Below, piece by piece: positions 45,933 to 55,331 of a stretch of DNA of 64,000 nucleotides; positions within the stretch are counted from its first letter, which is position 1; every line of letters starts with the position of its first letter. The position numbers were made by a program, and so were the translations under genes. The notes under the pieces were generated by a model. The model was not told the origin of the DNA. It worked only from the letters and a program-made list of their open reading frames with translations, and did not search any database. The DNA comes from Pedobacter sp. ok626 (GTDB lineage Bacteria; Bacteroidota; Bacteroidia; Sphingobacteriales; Sphingobacteriaceae). Location of the stretch: positions 372,001 through 436,000 of the forward strand of contig NZ_FNEX01000004.1 in NCBI RefSeq assembly GCF_900100435.1, in the 5' to 3' direction.

Positions 45933-46706
45933 ATGAAAAAAATACTCATTTTATTGCTGTTCATTGTAGGAACAATGGCAGTAAATGCACAAGTAAAAAC
46001 AAATACTGCTTTAGTAAAGGGACAGCATACAGGTAAAACCATTGATATTAGAGTGCCGGCAGGAACCATGAGGGTCGGGCAAGTAGAAGCAAAGGTTATT
46101 CCACTACAGTCTTTAAAAATGAAGGTGAACCCTCAGATACTTGCTAATCAAAAGTTCGCAAAAGACATTGCGATAGAACTCATTTCTATTTCTTTTGAGC
46201 CTGCGAACAAACGTTATATTCTTAAGTGCAGGGTCTTTAATGCGGGTACCACCGATATAGATTTAAATCTTTTGAAATATGCTGTTGCAGGAGCACCTAA
46301 TCACTTACTTACAGAAGTCACCAATACTGACCCCTATTTGTGGAATACCTCAACATATCCTCCCGATATAAATTTCCCATTTGATTTAGAAACAGAGTTG
46401 CCTGGTGGCGGAGTTAATTCTTTAAATGGAAGAAGTTTTTGGTTGAAAGAAAGCAGTTGGTTTTCATCGATTAGCAGAGACCCAAATGTTAACGTTGGTG
46501 AAATGTTATATAATAATACTATTCTTAAACCTGGAGAATCTGCTTATTCTATAGCAATTGATAGGGCAGTTTGGAATAAAGCTACTAGTGCCGGTGGAGC
46601 ACACAGAATGTATAGCATTAAAATTGACCCTTTGAATAAAATTGGCGATCAAAACCTAAGCAACAATGCTATATATTTTACAATGGATAATATTGATGTT
46701 CAATAG
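45933..46706 (+). CDS. Exported protein of unknown function (257 aa)
   Basis: The ATG at 45933 gives a clean signal peptide (MKKILILLLFIVGTMAVNAQ), so it is preferred to the in-frame ATG at 45858, which adds a charged 25-residue extension. The mature domain is beta-rich; the LKCRVFNAGTTDIDLNLLKYAV and ALSNN-type segments recall immunoglobulin-like CARDB domains, but this is uncertain. It is the only intact gene under promoter 3. The remnant behind it may have belonged to the same transcript. Confidence 0.75.
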   Translation: MKKILILLLFIVGTMAVNAQVKTNTALVKGQHTGKTIDIRVPAGTMRVGQVEAKVIPLQSLKMKVNPQILANQKFAKDIAIELISISFEPANKRYILKCRVFNAGTTDIDLNLLKYAVAGAPNHLLTEVTNTDPYLWNTSTYPPDINFPFDLETELPGGGVNSLNGRSFWLKESSWFSSISRDPNVNVGEMLYNNTILKPGESAYSIAIDRAVWNKATSAGGAHRMYSIKIDPLNKIGDQNLSNNAIYFTMDNIDVQ

Positions 46707-46769
46707 TGCAGATTATGCTTGTAAGTGGCTGATTTGTAAATACAAAATTGATATGAAATTGATGAAAAA

Positions 46770-47097
46770 TATTTTTCGCCCAAAAACAAACCTTCGATGA
46801 GGTTTCCCTTATGGGGCGGGTTCCAACGATGGGGTATGGGTGGAGACCTACAATGCCAATACCAAGGAAGATGCCCAGAAAACCTGATCGTTCACTTTTA
46901 GTGGCTTTTGGGATAACAAAGCTGATGCAACACTCTATCGGTATCACCCAGAGTATTTTAAGGGAACAGAAAAAAATCCGGTAAAACCGTATATGATAGA
47001 ATTGACCTATAGGTACGTAAAAACCTCTCTTGGAAAGAGCTTGTTGGAAAACTTTACGGAAAACTTCGACTTTGATGCTCTGAGGAATATGTTATAA
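46770..47097 (+). pseudogene. Decayed exported-protein gene
   Basis: From 46801 one frame reads FPYGAGSNDGVWVETYN, then meets TGA at 46885-46887, then continues SFTFSGFWDNKADATLYRYH and FTENFDFDALRNML to a TAA at 47095-47097. Just upstream the neighbouring frame reads FAQKQTFDEV, like the end of a signal peptide, so a one-base shift and an in-frame stop have broken the gene. Promoter 4 begins inside its last codons. The family is unknown; it may be a lost tenth member of the cassette. Confidence 0.6.
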
Positions 47098-47148
47098 AAA
47101 TCATCTTTTTTAATGATTGACCTGCGTGGTTATCAGCGCTATTTTTAT
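47094..47148 (+). promoter_or_regulatory. Promoter 4 of the shared regulon
   Basis: The element is identical to promoters 1 and 2 (47094-47119), followed by exactly 19 nt and CTATTTTTAT (47139-47148). The ATG of the small gene is at 47164. Confidence 0.85.
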
Positions 47149-47163
47149 TAGAAAATTAAGATC

Positions 47164-47472
47164 ATGAAAAAAGTAATTTTTATCGTTTTCCTAACCCTGG
47201 GGGTAGGAGGAATGGCGCAAGCTCAGTTTTTGGGTAAACTCAAAGAAAAAGCGAAAGCAGCTGTAGGAAGTTCAGTCGACCGGTCAACTGACAAAGTAGT
47301 AGATAAAGCAGTAAATAAAACCTCCGACAATGCTACGGACAAGGCATTAAATAAAGCTGGGGAAAAATTGAATAACCTATTTAAAAAGAAAAATAAGAAA
47401 CGTGCAGATACCATACCACCGGTAGTTCCTGATTCAAATAAAACGGTTATCAAGCCCGAAAATAAGAATTGA
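47164..47472 (+). CDS. Small exported Lys/Ala-rich protein (102 aa)
   Basis: The signal peptide ends ...GMAQAQ. The mature part is low-complexity: an Asp/Lys/Ala helix of repeated (D/N)K-V/A units (TDKVVDKAVNKTSDNATDKALNKAGEK), a basic FKKKNKKR patch and a Pro-rich tail. The repeat period of about 8 residues suggests an amphipathic helix. Function unknown; its size and helix suggest a cell-envelope or chaperone-like role. It is the last gene of the cassette and has its own copy of the shared promoter. Confidence 0.72.
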   Translation: MKKVIFIVFLTLGVGGMAQAQFLGKLKEKAKAAVGSSVDRSTDKVVDKAVNKTSDNATDKALNKAGEKLNNLFKKKNKKRADTIPPVVPDSNKTVIKPENKN

Positions 47473-47958
47473 CAATTCAAATTTAATTCCTCGATTTTTG
47501 TTCTTATAAATGTCTCGTATAATCCTCAAAAGTTCTTTCAAATGTTCTAACGGGTTGACACATTCCCCGCACAAAACAAAGAATATAAAAGTATTCATAA
47601 ATAAGAAGCCTGTAGATAGCAATAGTTATAGGCTTTTTGCTTTTCTAAGATTTGTAGCAATAGACAAAAATTGCGCTAGCTATTGGCTCTGGAAAAGATA
47701 GTTTCGAATATGAGCTGAAATAATGGATTTGTAAGTGGTTGATATTGAGGAATAAGTTTGTTTTTGAGCTTGAATGGCGTTTTTTTAACTGATTTTAAGC
47801 TTAAATAATTTGTAGGAAGATGTTTTATTTCTATTTTTGCGCCATAGCAAACGAAGCTATGGCGAAGTTTATTTAAAGTGTAAAATAAAATAGGATTTAT
47901 CATTTTAATATTGTTTCTTTGCAATCCCTTCGAAAAAGGGAAAAACAGATACCAAGTT
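47473..47958. other. 486-nt stretch without a recognisable gene
   Basis: A terminator-like hairpin AAGCCTGTA/TATAGGCTT with a following T-run lies at 47606-47640, and a perfect 9-bp hairpin CGCCATAGC/GCTATGGCG at 47840-47864. Short reading frames on both strands have no family resemblance. The rest is AT-rich with nothing else seen, up to the tRNA-Pro gene. Confidence 0.6.
47606..47640 (+). terminator. Intrinsic terminator downstream of the regulon cassette
   Basis: AAGCCTGTA (47606-47614) pairs with TATAGGCTT (47627-47635), with one wobble, followed by TTTTGC. It is the first good terminator after the last secreted-protein gene. Confidence 0.65.
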
Positions 47959-48032
47959 CGGGGTGTAGCGTAGCCCGGTATCGCGCCTGCTTTGGGAGCA
48001 GGAGGTCGTAGGTTCGAATCCTGCCACCCCGA
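47959..48032 (+). tRNA. tRNA-Pro (anticodon TGG)
   Basis: The acceptor stem CGGGGTG pairs with CACCCCG. The anticodon stem CCTGC/GCAGG holds a loop TTTGGGA with TGG. The T-arm contains GGTTCGAATCC and the discriminator is A at 48032. No CCA is encoded. The 3' end of this gene is repeated at 56568-56582, marking the insertion of the following island. Confidence 0.96.
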
Positions 48033-48033
48033 C
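48019..48033 (+). repeat. Left copy of the tRNA-Pro 3'-end repeat (attL candidate)
   Basis: The 15-bp sequence TCCTGCCACCCCGAC at the tRNA-Pro end recurs exactly at 56568-56582, 8.5 kb away. This is the standard mark of site-specific insertion into a tRNA gene. Confidence 0.85.
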
Positions 48034-48059
48034 GAAACAAAGACATAAAGTCTATTAAA

Positions 48060-48095
48060 AACCCTTTAAATGTAACAGTTTAGAGGGTTTTTTCG
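48060..48095 (+). terminator. Terminator after tRNA-Pro (inside the island)
   Basis: AACCCTTTAAA (48060-48070) pairs with TTTAGAGGGTT (48079-48089), one wobble, followed by TTTTTCG. It lies 27 nt after the tRNA end. Confidence 0.85.
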
Positions 48096-48108
48096 TTTAT
48101 TTCATATT

Positions 48109-48170
48109 AAACCATATCAAAGAAAACCATAATATATCAAGGTTTTTATGCCCTATTCTGCACCCTGTTT
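48109..48170. repeat. Direct-repeat region beside the left attachment copy
   Basis: Two AACCATA-type repeats (48109-48142) are followed by ATGCCCTATTCTGCACCCTG (48148-48167). The latter is repeated with two mismatches at 56491-56510. These may be arm-type sites of the integrase that made the insertion, but no such gene remains. Confidence 0.4.
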
Positions 48171-48265
48171 TTTTAGATATAATTGTTGTATTGAGGGGCT
48201 GGCCAAGTGAAAAAACTTTCATCTCTGGTTAACGCGAACAATGTGTTATTTTTGTGTCTTATTTA

Positions 48266-48766
48266 TTAAATGCTGGATTCACTTTCATATTCCTTGTCGG
48301 TTACCGCTTCTAGCCATTTAGTTTCGCCTTTTTCCCTTCCTGTTATCGCTACCTGAATAAATTTGGTGTCTGAACTTGCTCCATGCCAATGAGGAACGTC
48401 GGGCGGACATTTTACGGCATCGCCTTTACGAAGTATTTTCTTTGGTTGTCCCTTTTCCTGATAGTAACCAACACCATCTATTGCTAATAATATTTGACCT
48501 GCCGGATGGGTATGCCATTTGCTTCTGGCTCCTGGTTCAAAAGTAACGCTCCCTATAGAATTCTGGTTAAGGCTGTCAGCCTGGATTAAGTTTTCCAACC
48601 ATACGGTTCCGGTAAAGTTATCATTAGTTACCTGTTTTCCTTTTGCAAATACAGTTGAGTCTTGTGATTCGGATGGAGAGATAAGTGTCGACTTATTTTG
48701 CTCATTACATGATAATGAAGCTGCTCCTATAAGAAGTAGTATAGTTGTGGTTTTAATATTCATCAT
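48266..48766 (-). CDS. Lipoprotein-like exported cupin (166 aa)
   Basis: The N-terminus is hydrophobic and ends in LSC near residue 20, so it is anchored or exported. The cupin core has KWHTHPAGQILLAIDGVG and PHWHGAS, giving the His-His...His metal ligands. Cupins are cytosolic in most groups; here the export signal is unusual. It is the last gene of the flavodoxin operon and lies 8 nt after the hydrolase stop. The start could be at 48763, the second Met. Reaction unknown. Confidence 0.85.
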   Translation of the reverse strand: MMNIKTTTILLLIGAASLSCNEQNKSTLISPSESQDSTVFAKGKQVTNDNFTGTVWLENLIQADSLNQNSIGSVTFEPGARSKWHTHPAGQILLAIDGVGYYQEKGQPKKILRKGDAVKCPPDVPHWHGASSDTKFIQVAITGREKGETKWLEAVTDKEYESESSI

Positions 48767-48773
48767 CGTGATT

Positions 48774-49835
48774 TTAAAGGTTTTTTTGATAAAAACTAAG
48801 CAATTTATTCACAGCTTGTGACACATATTCAGGCTTCCAATAGGTCTGTATATGTGTAGCTCCCTCAATCAGAAATAACTCTTTGTTTTTTGCATTGGTT
48901 GCTTTAGGGAACGCTTCATCTGTCATGTATTTTGTGTCCGCCTTGCTACCGGCCATCATCAGGAGAGGCTGATTGATTAAATCCATATTTGTGGCTGCAT
49001 CCCAAGTCATCAAGTCCAACAGGCTGCTCATGGTATACAGAAAGGTCGAATTTGGGTGTGCGTGACTTCTATAGTAGTACTCGTATCCTTCCCGATACAA
49101 ATCTGTTGTGGTTTTAGCGATTTCTGCATCTGTAATGCTCGCTACACCAGCATAAATTATTTTGTCTCCTGCGGCTTCCTGCACACGTGCGTCTGAAGCT
49201 TGTTTTAAACGTTGTTGAATAGTATTTAGTTGGGAATTCTGAAAGCCATTACGTCTTACCTCACCTGAATTAAACATACTCAAGGTTGCGACTGCTTTAA
49301 AACGTTTGTCGCTCTGTGCTGCTTTTAAAGTATAACCGCCGCCACCGCAAATACCTAAAACACCTAAGCGGTTCGCATCAACCCCTGCATACTGTATAAT
49401 AAAGTCAGCCATACCATGAATATCTTCGATACGGCTTGCAGGTTTATCCGTATGACGTGGCTCACCGCCGCTTGCTCCCTGATATGCCGCATCGGCAGCA
49501 ATGGTTATGTAGCCTTCCTCTGCCAAACGTTGTGCATATAGTCCAGCTGTCTGTTCTTTTATACCACCGTTAGGGTGTGCGACTGATACTGCCGGATATT
49601 TCTTTGAAGCATCGTAATTTGCAGGTGTATAAACATTCGCCGCAATTTCAATCCCATTCAGTTTATACTTCACCGGATGAATATTTACTTTTCCTTTTTC
49701 ATTTTTAGTAATAGCTCCTTCATACACCAGGGTATAGGGATTTTGTTGTTTTCCCTTATGAGTAGATTGCGCATCTACAACATCTGTAGCCGCTACTGAC
49801 ATTGCTAATGCAATAATTGATGTTAGCTTTTTCAT
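48774..49835 (-). CDS. Exported alpha/beta hydrolase of dienelactone-hydrolase type
   Basis: 353 residues with a signal peptide (about 1-23). The nucleophile elbow is GICGGGGY, giving a Cys nucleophile in GxCxG, as in dienelactone hydrolases rather than the usual Ser. The acid and base are likely the Asp in SKADTKYMTDE and the His in EGATHIQTYWK. The fold is complete. Substrate unknown; aromatic ring-cleavage lactones are a family theme. It lies between the cupin and CMD genes with short gaps. Confidence 0.86.
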   Translation of the reverse strand: MKKLTSIIALAMSVAATDVVDAQSTHKGKQQNPYTLVYEGAITKNEKGKVNIHPVKYKLNGIEIAANVYTPANYDASKKYPAVSVAHPNGGIKEQTAGLYAQRLAEEGYITIAADAAYQGASGGEPRHTDKPASRIEDIHGMADFIIQYAGVDANRLGVLGICGGGGYTLKAAQSDKRFKAVATLSMFNSGEVRRNGFQNSQLNTIQQRLKQASDARVQEAAGDKIIYAGVASITDAEIAKTTTDLYREGYEYYYRSHAHPNSTFLYTMSSLLDLMTWDAATNMDLINQPLLMMAGSKADTKYMTDEAFPKATNAKNKELFLIEGATHIQTYWKPEYVSQAVNKLLSFYQKNL

Positions 49836-49847
49836 AGTTTTAATATT

Positions 49848-50576
49848 TTACTTTCTACTTTTCAGAACTTCATCCAATATCGACTGTGCTGATTTCGCTT
49901 CTTCTTTACCAATGCTTGAGCTTATCAGACCTACGAATTGTTGTAATTGACTTGGGGATAGACCAACATTCAAACAGATGTTCAAATGCGAACGTAGCAT
50001 AGGTTCCACACCACCAATGCTGCTGAGTACCGAAATAGTTACCAACTCTCTTTCAGTATAGGTCAACACATCACGTTCAAAAATATCGGCAAAAAGATGT
50101 TCTTTGAGAAAGACCTCTATTTCAGGTGCGAACGCTGCATATCCTGTTTTCGATCCTGTTTCTGATGTACCTGTTAATTCTTCCAATATCGCCTTACCTC
50201 TTTCGTATTTGCTATGCCCGTCATTGATAGGGGAGGCTTCTGCACCTTTTTCATCATTAATACCTTTGGCTTTGCGTTCATCCACTACGGTCATAAGGGT
50301 CTGCAATCCCCGAATGCTGCGGGGAAAACCCGCATAAGCATACAGATGAACGATAGTCTCGCGAATCTGGTTGATAGTCAAACCCGCTTCCAGGCCAGCA
50401 TTTAACTCAATTTTTAATTTTGACAGGTCACCTTTTGCTGTGACCGCCGAAATGCGTACCAGAGCTTGTTGTTTTGCGCTTAAATTTTGACTAGTACCAG
50501 ATTGGGCATTTGCAGAGGTTGCAATAATCATTGTCATTATAAATAATATCGACTTCATTAATTTTTTGATCATCAT
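49848..50576 (-). CDS. Exported double carboxymuconolactone-decarboxylase-like protein
   Basis: 242 residues. A signal peptide (about 1-25) precedes two CMD-type helical domains, one about 30-105 with IVHLYAYAGFPRSIRGLQTLM, another about 135-235 with RELVTISVLSSIGGVEPMLRSHLNICLNVG. No CxxC of AhpD-type peroxidase activity is present in the second, so it is not an obvious peroxiredoxin reductase. Function in this operon is unknown. It lies 12 nt from the hydrolase gene and 9 nt from the cupin-NTF2 gene. Confidence 0.85.
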   Translation of the reverse strand: MMIKKLMKSILFIMTMIIATSANAQSGTSQNLSAKQQALVRISAVTAKGDLSKLKIELNAGLEAGLTINQIRETIVHLYAYAGFPRSIRGLQTLMTVVDERKAKGINDEKGAEASPINDGHSKYERGKAILEELTGTSETGSKTGYAAFAPEIEVFLKEHLFADIFERDVLTYTERELVTISVLSSIGGVEPMLRSHLNICLNVGLSPSQLQQFVGLISSSIGKEEAKSAQSILDEVLKSRK

Positions 50577-50585
50577 ATCCGTTTA

Positions 50586-51422
50586 TTATGGCGTTACTAA
50601 TTTCGTGAAGGACATGGATGCCAGTTGCCAGTTGTTGTTCTCTTTTTTATAAACTTCAGTAACCATAAATGGATTGGTGACTTCATTACCACCTACTACT
50701 GCCAAAAGTGTAATCCTGTTCAACAGGACAGCTGTGTTTCCAATTACATTCACAGAAACATCGTGGATATCGGCTTTCTTATACCAGATACCTCCACTTT
50801 TAATCACATCCATTTCACGTTGTTTTCCCCATGATCCCCCCATATGAACAAACACAGATTTTTCATGGAAGAGTTTACTAAGCTCACTTGTGTTTTTGTC
50901 GGCCATCCAGTTCCATTTTTGCTTGGAGAGATCTTTAAGCTCCTTTTCAATGTTCATGGAATATACAGCTGGTTTTTCCAATTTCTGATATTCCTCATCT
51001 GTAACAGGATGCAGCCAGGTCGTTTTACTTTTTGGCGAGACTGCTAAATAAGTAACACCGTTATTAGCGGTTGATCCATGCCAATGTTCTACATTCGGCA
51101 GGCATTTTACAACATCTCCTTTCTGTACGATCTGTACAGTCTTTCCTTTTTCCTGATAATAACCGATACCGTCAGTAATCAGCAATATCTGTCCGCCTGA
51201 GTGGGTATGCCAGTTGAGTTTGGCGTTAGGCGCAAACACGGCAAGGGATATTTGGGAATTGATGGCATCGTCTGGTTTATTTAATTCACTAAGCCATACG
51301 TCTCCGGTATGATTTACGTTTTTTGCCTTTTCTCCTAATGGAAAAATACTTTGTTCCTGTGCAGTTACTTGAGTTGTAACTACAGCAAATAATAAAATTG
51401 TAAAATAGATTGCTTTTTTCAT
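50586..51422 (-). CDS. Exported cupin fused to an NTF2/DUF4440-like domain
   Basis: 278 residues with a signal peptide ending ...VTAQ. The cupin (about 40-125) has NWHTHSGGQILLITDGIG and VEHWHGST as metal ligands. The C-terminal domain (about 155-278) has LSKQKWNWMADKNTSELSKLF and VYKKENNNWQLASMSFTKL, the start and end of the DUF4440/SnoaL-like fold. The N-terminal half resembles the cupin lipoprotein at 48266, so a gene duplication with a fused partner is likely. It is the second gene of the operon, after flavodoxin. Confidence 0.86.
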   Translation of the reverse strand: MKKAIYFTILLFAVVTTQVTAQEQSIFPLGEKAKNVNHTGDVWLSELNKPDDAINSQISLAVFAPNAKLNWHTHSGGQILLITDGIGYYQEKGKTVQIVQKGDVVKCLPNVEHWHGSTANNGVTYLAVSPKSKTTWLHPVTDEEYQKLEKPAVYSMNIEKELKDLSKQKWNWMADKNTSELSKLFHEKSVFVHMGGSWGKQREMDVIKSGGIWYKKADIHDVSVNVIGNTAVLLNRITLLAVVGGNEVTNPFMVTEVYKKENNNWQLASMSFTKLVTP

Positions 51423-51433
51423 TTTGTTATGAT

Positions 51434-52087
51434 TTATAAATTAATTAGACCTATTTTCTTCAACCAGTTTTGTATTTCAAGTTGTACCTGCGTTTCTTTT
51501 TCGTTTTCCATTACGAATAAAATGCCGTCTCTTTCCACGCCACCTTTTGTTGAAAATCCTTCAAGTACTTTGCTGTTTGCGCATAATTCTTTTATGGTTT
51601 CAAAGCTGCTGCCAACGCCATATCCAGCATTGGTATTAAAGGGGACTACTATTTTTCCGCTTAGATCATATTTATTCATGAAGCTTTTCATGGGAGGCGG
51701 CAACTGCATTCCCCAGGTAGGAAAACCGATAAAGACAACATCGTACTTTTCTATACTGTCTATCCTTGTTTTTAGCTGTGGTAAATAACCTTTCGCATTT
51801 TCTGCAGCTACCTGATCCACCGTTCTCTGATAATGCTCCGGATAGGGTGTTACCAGTTCCAATGCTACTAAGCTACCACGAACTTTTTTGTGGATGATCT
51901 CCGCAACGGCTTTGGTGTTTTTTGTGCGTGACAGATAGACAATCAGTACTTTTTTATTTTTAAGTAAGTCACCTTTATCTATCGGTAGCTCTTCTTTTAC
52001 TTTTGTTGGTTCTCCAGCCCTTGAACAGGAGGTGATCATCAATAAAAGCGTAATTACCTGTATGCCATATATCCTCAACCGTTTCAT
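51434..52087 (-). CDS. Lipoprotein flavodoxin (first gene of exported-enzyme operon)
   Basis: 217 residues. The lipoprotein signal ends TSC near residue 21, so the flavodoxin would lie at the periplasmic face. The FMN phosphate loop is VYLSRTKNTKAVAEII, with Lys where Gly normally sits; VVFIGFPTWGMQLPPPM and NTNAGYGVGSS form the isoalloxazine-binding loops. A membrane-tethered, exported flavodoxin is unusual. The operator copy at 52106-52173 lies in its promoter. Confidence 0.86.
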   Translation of the reverse strand: MKRLRIYGIQVITLLLMITSCSRAGEPTKVKEELPIDKGDLLKNKKVLIVYLSRTKNTKAVAEIIHKKVRGSLVALELVTPYPEHYQRTVDQVAAENAKGYLPQLKTRIDSIEKYDVVFIGFPTWGMQLPPPMKSFMNKYDLSGKIVVPFNTNAGYGVGSSFETIKELCANSKVLEGFSTKGGVERDGILFVMENEKETQVQLEIQNWLKKIGLINL

Positions 52088-52105
52088 ATCTTTCTTTTAG
52101 CTATG

Positions 52106-52173
52106 CAAAGTTCCAAAGAACAAAAGGATTTTATGGTAGATGTATTACGGGTATTGCTACCAATATTACTTAT
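52106..52173 (-). promoter_or_regulatory. Operator-promoter copy upstream of the flavodoxin operon
   Basis: On the plus strand CAAAGTTC (52106-52113) is followed by 30 nt and ATTACGG.TATT.CTACCAAT.TTACT.AT (52144-52173). Read in gene orientation this is an operator then, 30 nt later, GAACTTTG, a likely -7 box 19 nt before the flavodoxin start. The same arrangement, with the same spacing, is at 55198-55265. Confidence 0.7.
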
Positions 52174-53251
52174 CCAAACCTTTTTCCTTTAACCATTTCG
52201 AGAGCTGGTCAGCTACCTGGATATTGTTCAGGTCAGAAAACGGGAAGTGTGTGTTACCTTTGATGCCGATTTCTGGCAGGTGTATCACCTTTGCATCACC
52301 TCCATGTTTGTTGATAGTTGATGCCCAGATCTTCGCCATTTCAAGTCCTGAACGCCAGTGATCTTTATTCCATATTTTAGTAGCTTCTTTTGCGATATTA
52401 TCTCCATAATAAATAACAATGGGTATTTTAGTCAGTTTATTGAAGTCAGACAGCGGTATTTCCATGCCTTTCAACTCTCCAAAAAGACCTGCTGATTTTA
52501 TCGGCGCAGGTAGTTCTCCTTCTGGGAACATGAAGCCGCTGTAAGGCTCATAAGCTACAACCGCTTTAACTTTGTTATTTTTGATGGCCGTAGACCAACC
52601 AGGTCCTCCTCCCTGGGAATGGGTAATCAATATACCTTCACCAATTTTATTAAACAGTTGAGTGATGGCATCCGAGATCACATTTCCATCAAATGTGCCA
52701 GTATTCGGAGTCATTTGCCGATAAAACTGTTCTAATGAAGGAGTATCTTTAGGAAACTGAACACCTGGAAAGTAGTCAGGATAATTTCCGATCCTAAATT
52801 GGCTGAACCAAAACTGCTCGTCAGCAGCAGGGTTAATGGTTGCTGCAACGGAACTTTTACCCGCTTCACCACGCCTCGGCTGGTCAAGCAGATAAACAGG
52901 GAATCTTCTGCGAAGAAAAATATTCTGAAATCCTTCTCGTCCGTCAGGGGTAGTTTCCTATGTTTTCTTAGACTGTCCGGCGCCATGCAGGAATACAAGG
53001 GGGTATTTACGGGCTTTTACTGGAATTTGATAAAAGGCATAAGCATGATCCCCATGAAAGGTCTGGCCTTGTGGTTTCAATGCACTATCCAAATTAAAGC
53101 TGCCCGGTACGGTAGTTTTTGTTCCCCCTATAGCAAAACTGCCTTGCTCAGCGATAACTAAAGGCTGTGCTCTGTTCTGGGCTTTAAGCGATATTGAAGT
53201 AGCCAATAATAATGTTAATGTGCCTATATATCTTACTAGTTTCCTGTTCAT
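52166..53251 (-). pseudogene. Exported alpha/beta hydrolase interrupted by one in-frame TAG
   Basis: The frame runs for 361 sense positions except for one TAG at 52958-52960, between QSKKT and ETTPDGREGF, where a Trp codon (TGG) would fit. After a signal peptide (about 1-25) the hydrolase fold continues through LDQPRRGEAGKSSVAAT and the nucleophile THSQGGGPGW to a likely catalytic His in GIKGNTHFPF. The rest is undamaged, so the mutation is recent, or it is a base-call error, or the stop is read through. It is the third gene in the aldo-keto reductase unit. Confidence 0.85.
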
Positions 53252-53262
53252 TTCAAATAATT

Positions 53263-55155
<1,893 letters not shown>

Positions 55156-55197
55156 TTATTAAATTTGCTCAATGTCTATACAACACTTTTAATGGTA

Positions 55198-55265
55198 CAA
55201 AGTTCAGCTTTGATATGGAGTGAATTGGTATACCGATTACGGATATTACTACCAATGTTACTGAT
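55198..55265 (-). promoter_or_regulatory. Operator-promoter copy upstream of the aldo/keto reductase operon
   Basis: CAAAGTTC (55198-55205), 30 nt, then ATTACGGATATT and CTACCAATGTTACTGAT (55236-55265). 26 of 30 operator bases match the flavodoxin copy. It lies between the reductase gene and the divergent AraC gene, the natural place for that regulator to bind. Confidence 0.72.
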
Positions 55266-55331
55266 TGGTGCGTGTCTGCCGTTTTGTTATACTAGAATGG
55301 TTAGTTTTGTATTAACAAAAAAGCAATAGCT

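Noticed and set aside
46718..47750. TTGTAAGTGGxTGAT-like pair (46718 and 47725) as an element boundary
   Set aside because: The match is short (about 14 nt), with no other repeat structure between.
47510..47924. Short frames near tRNA-Pro as integrase remnants
   Set aside because: They have no recombinase motifs and overlap hairpins; protein-like features are absent.
52732..52998. A separate small gene inside the broken hydrolase
   Set aside because: It is a shifted frame of the hydrolase; the in-frame reading through TAG gives a full hydrolase fold.
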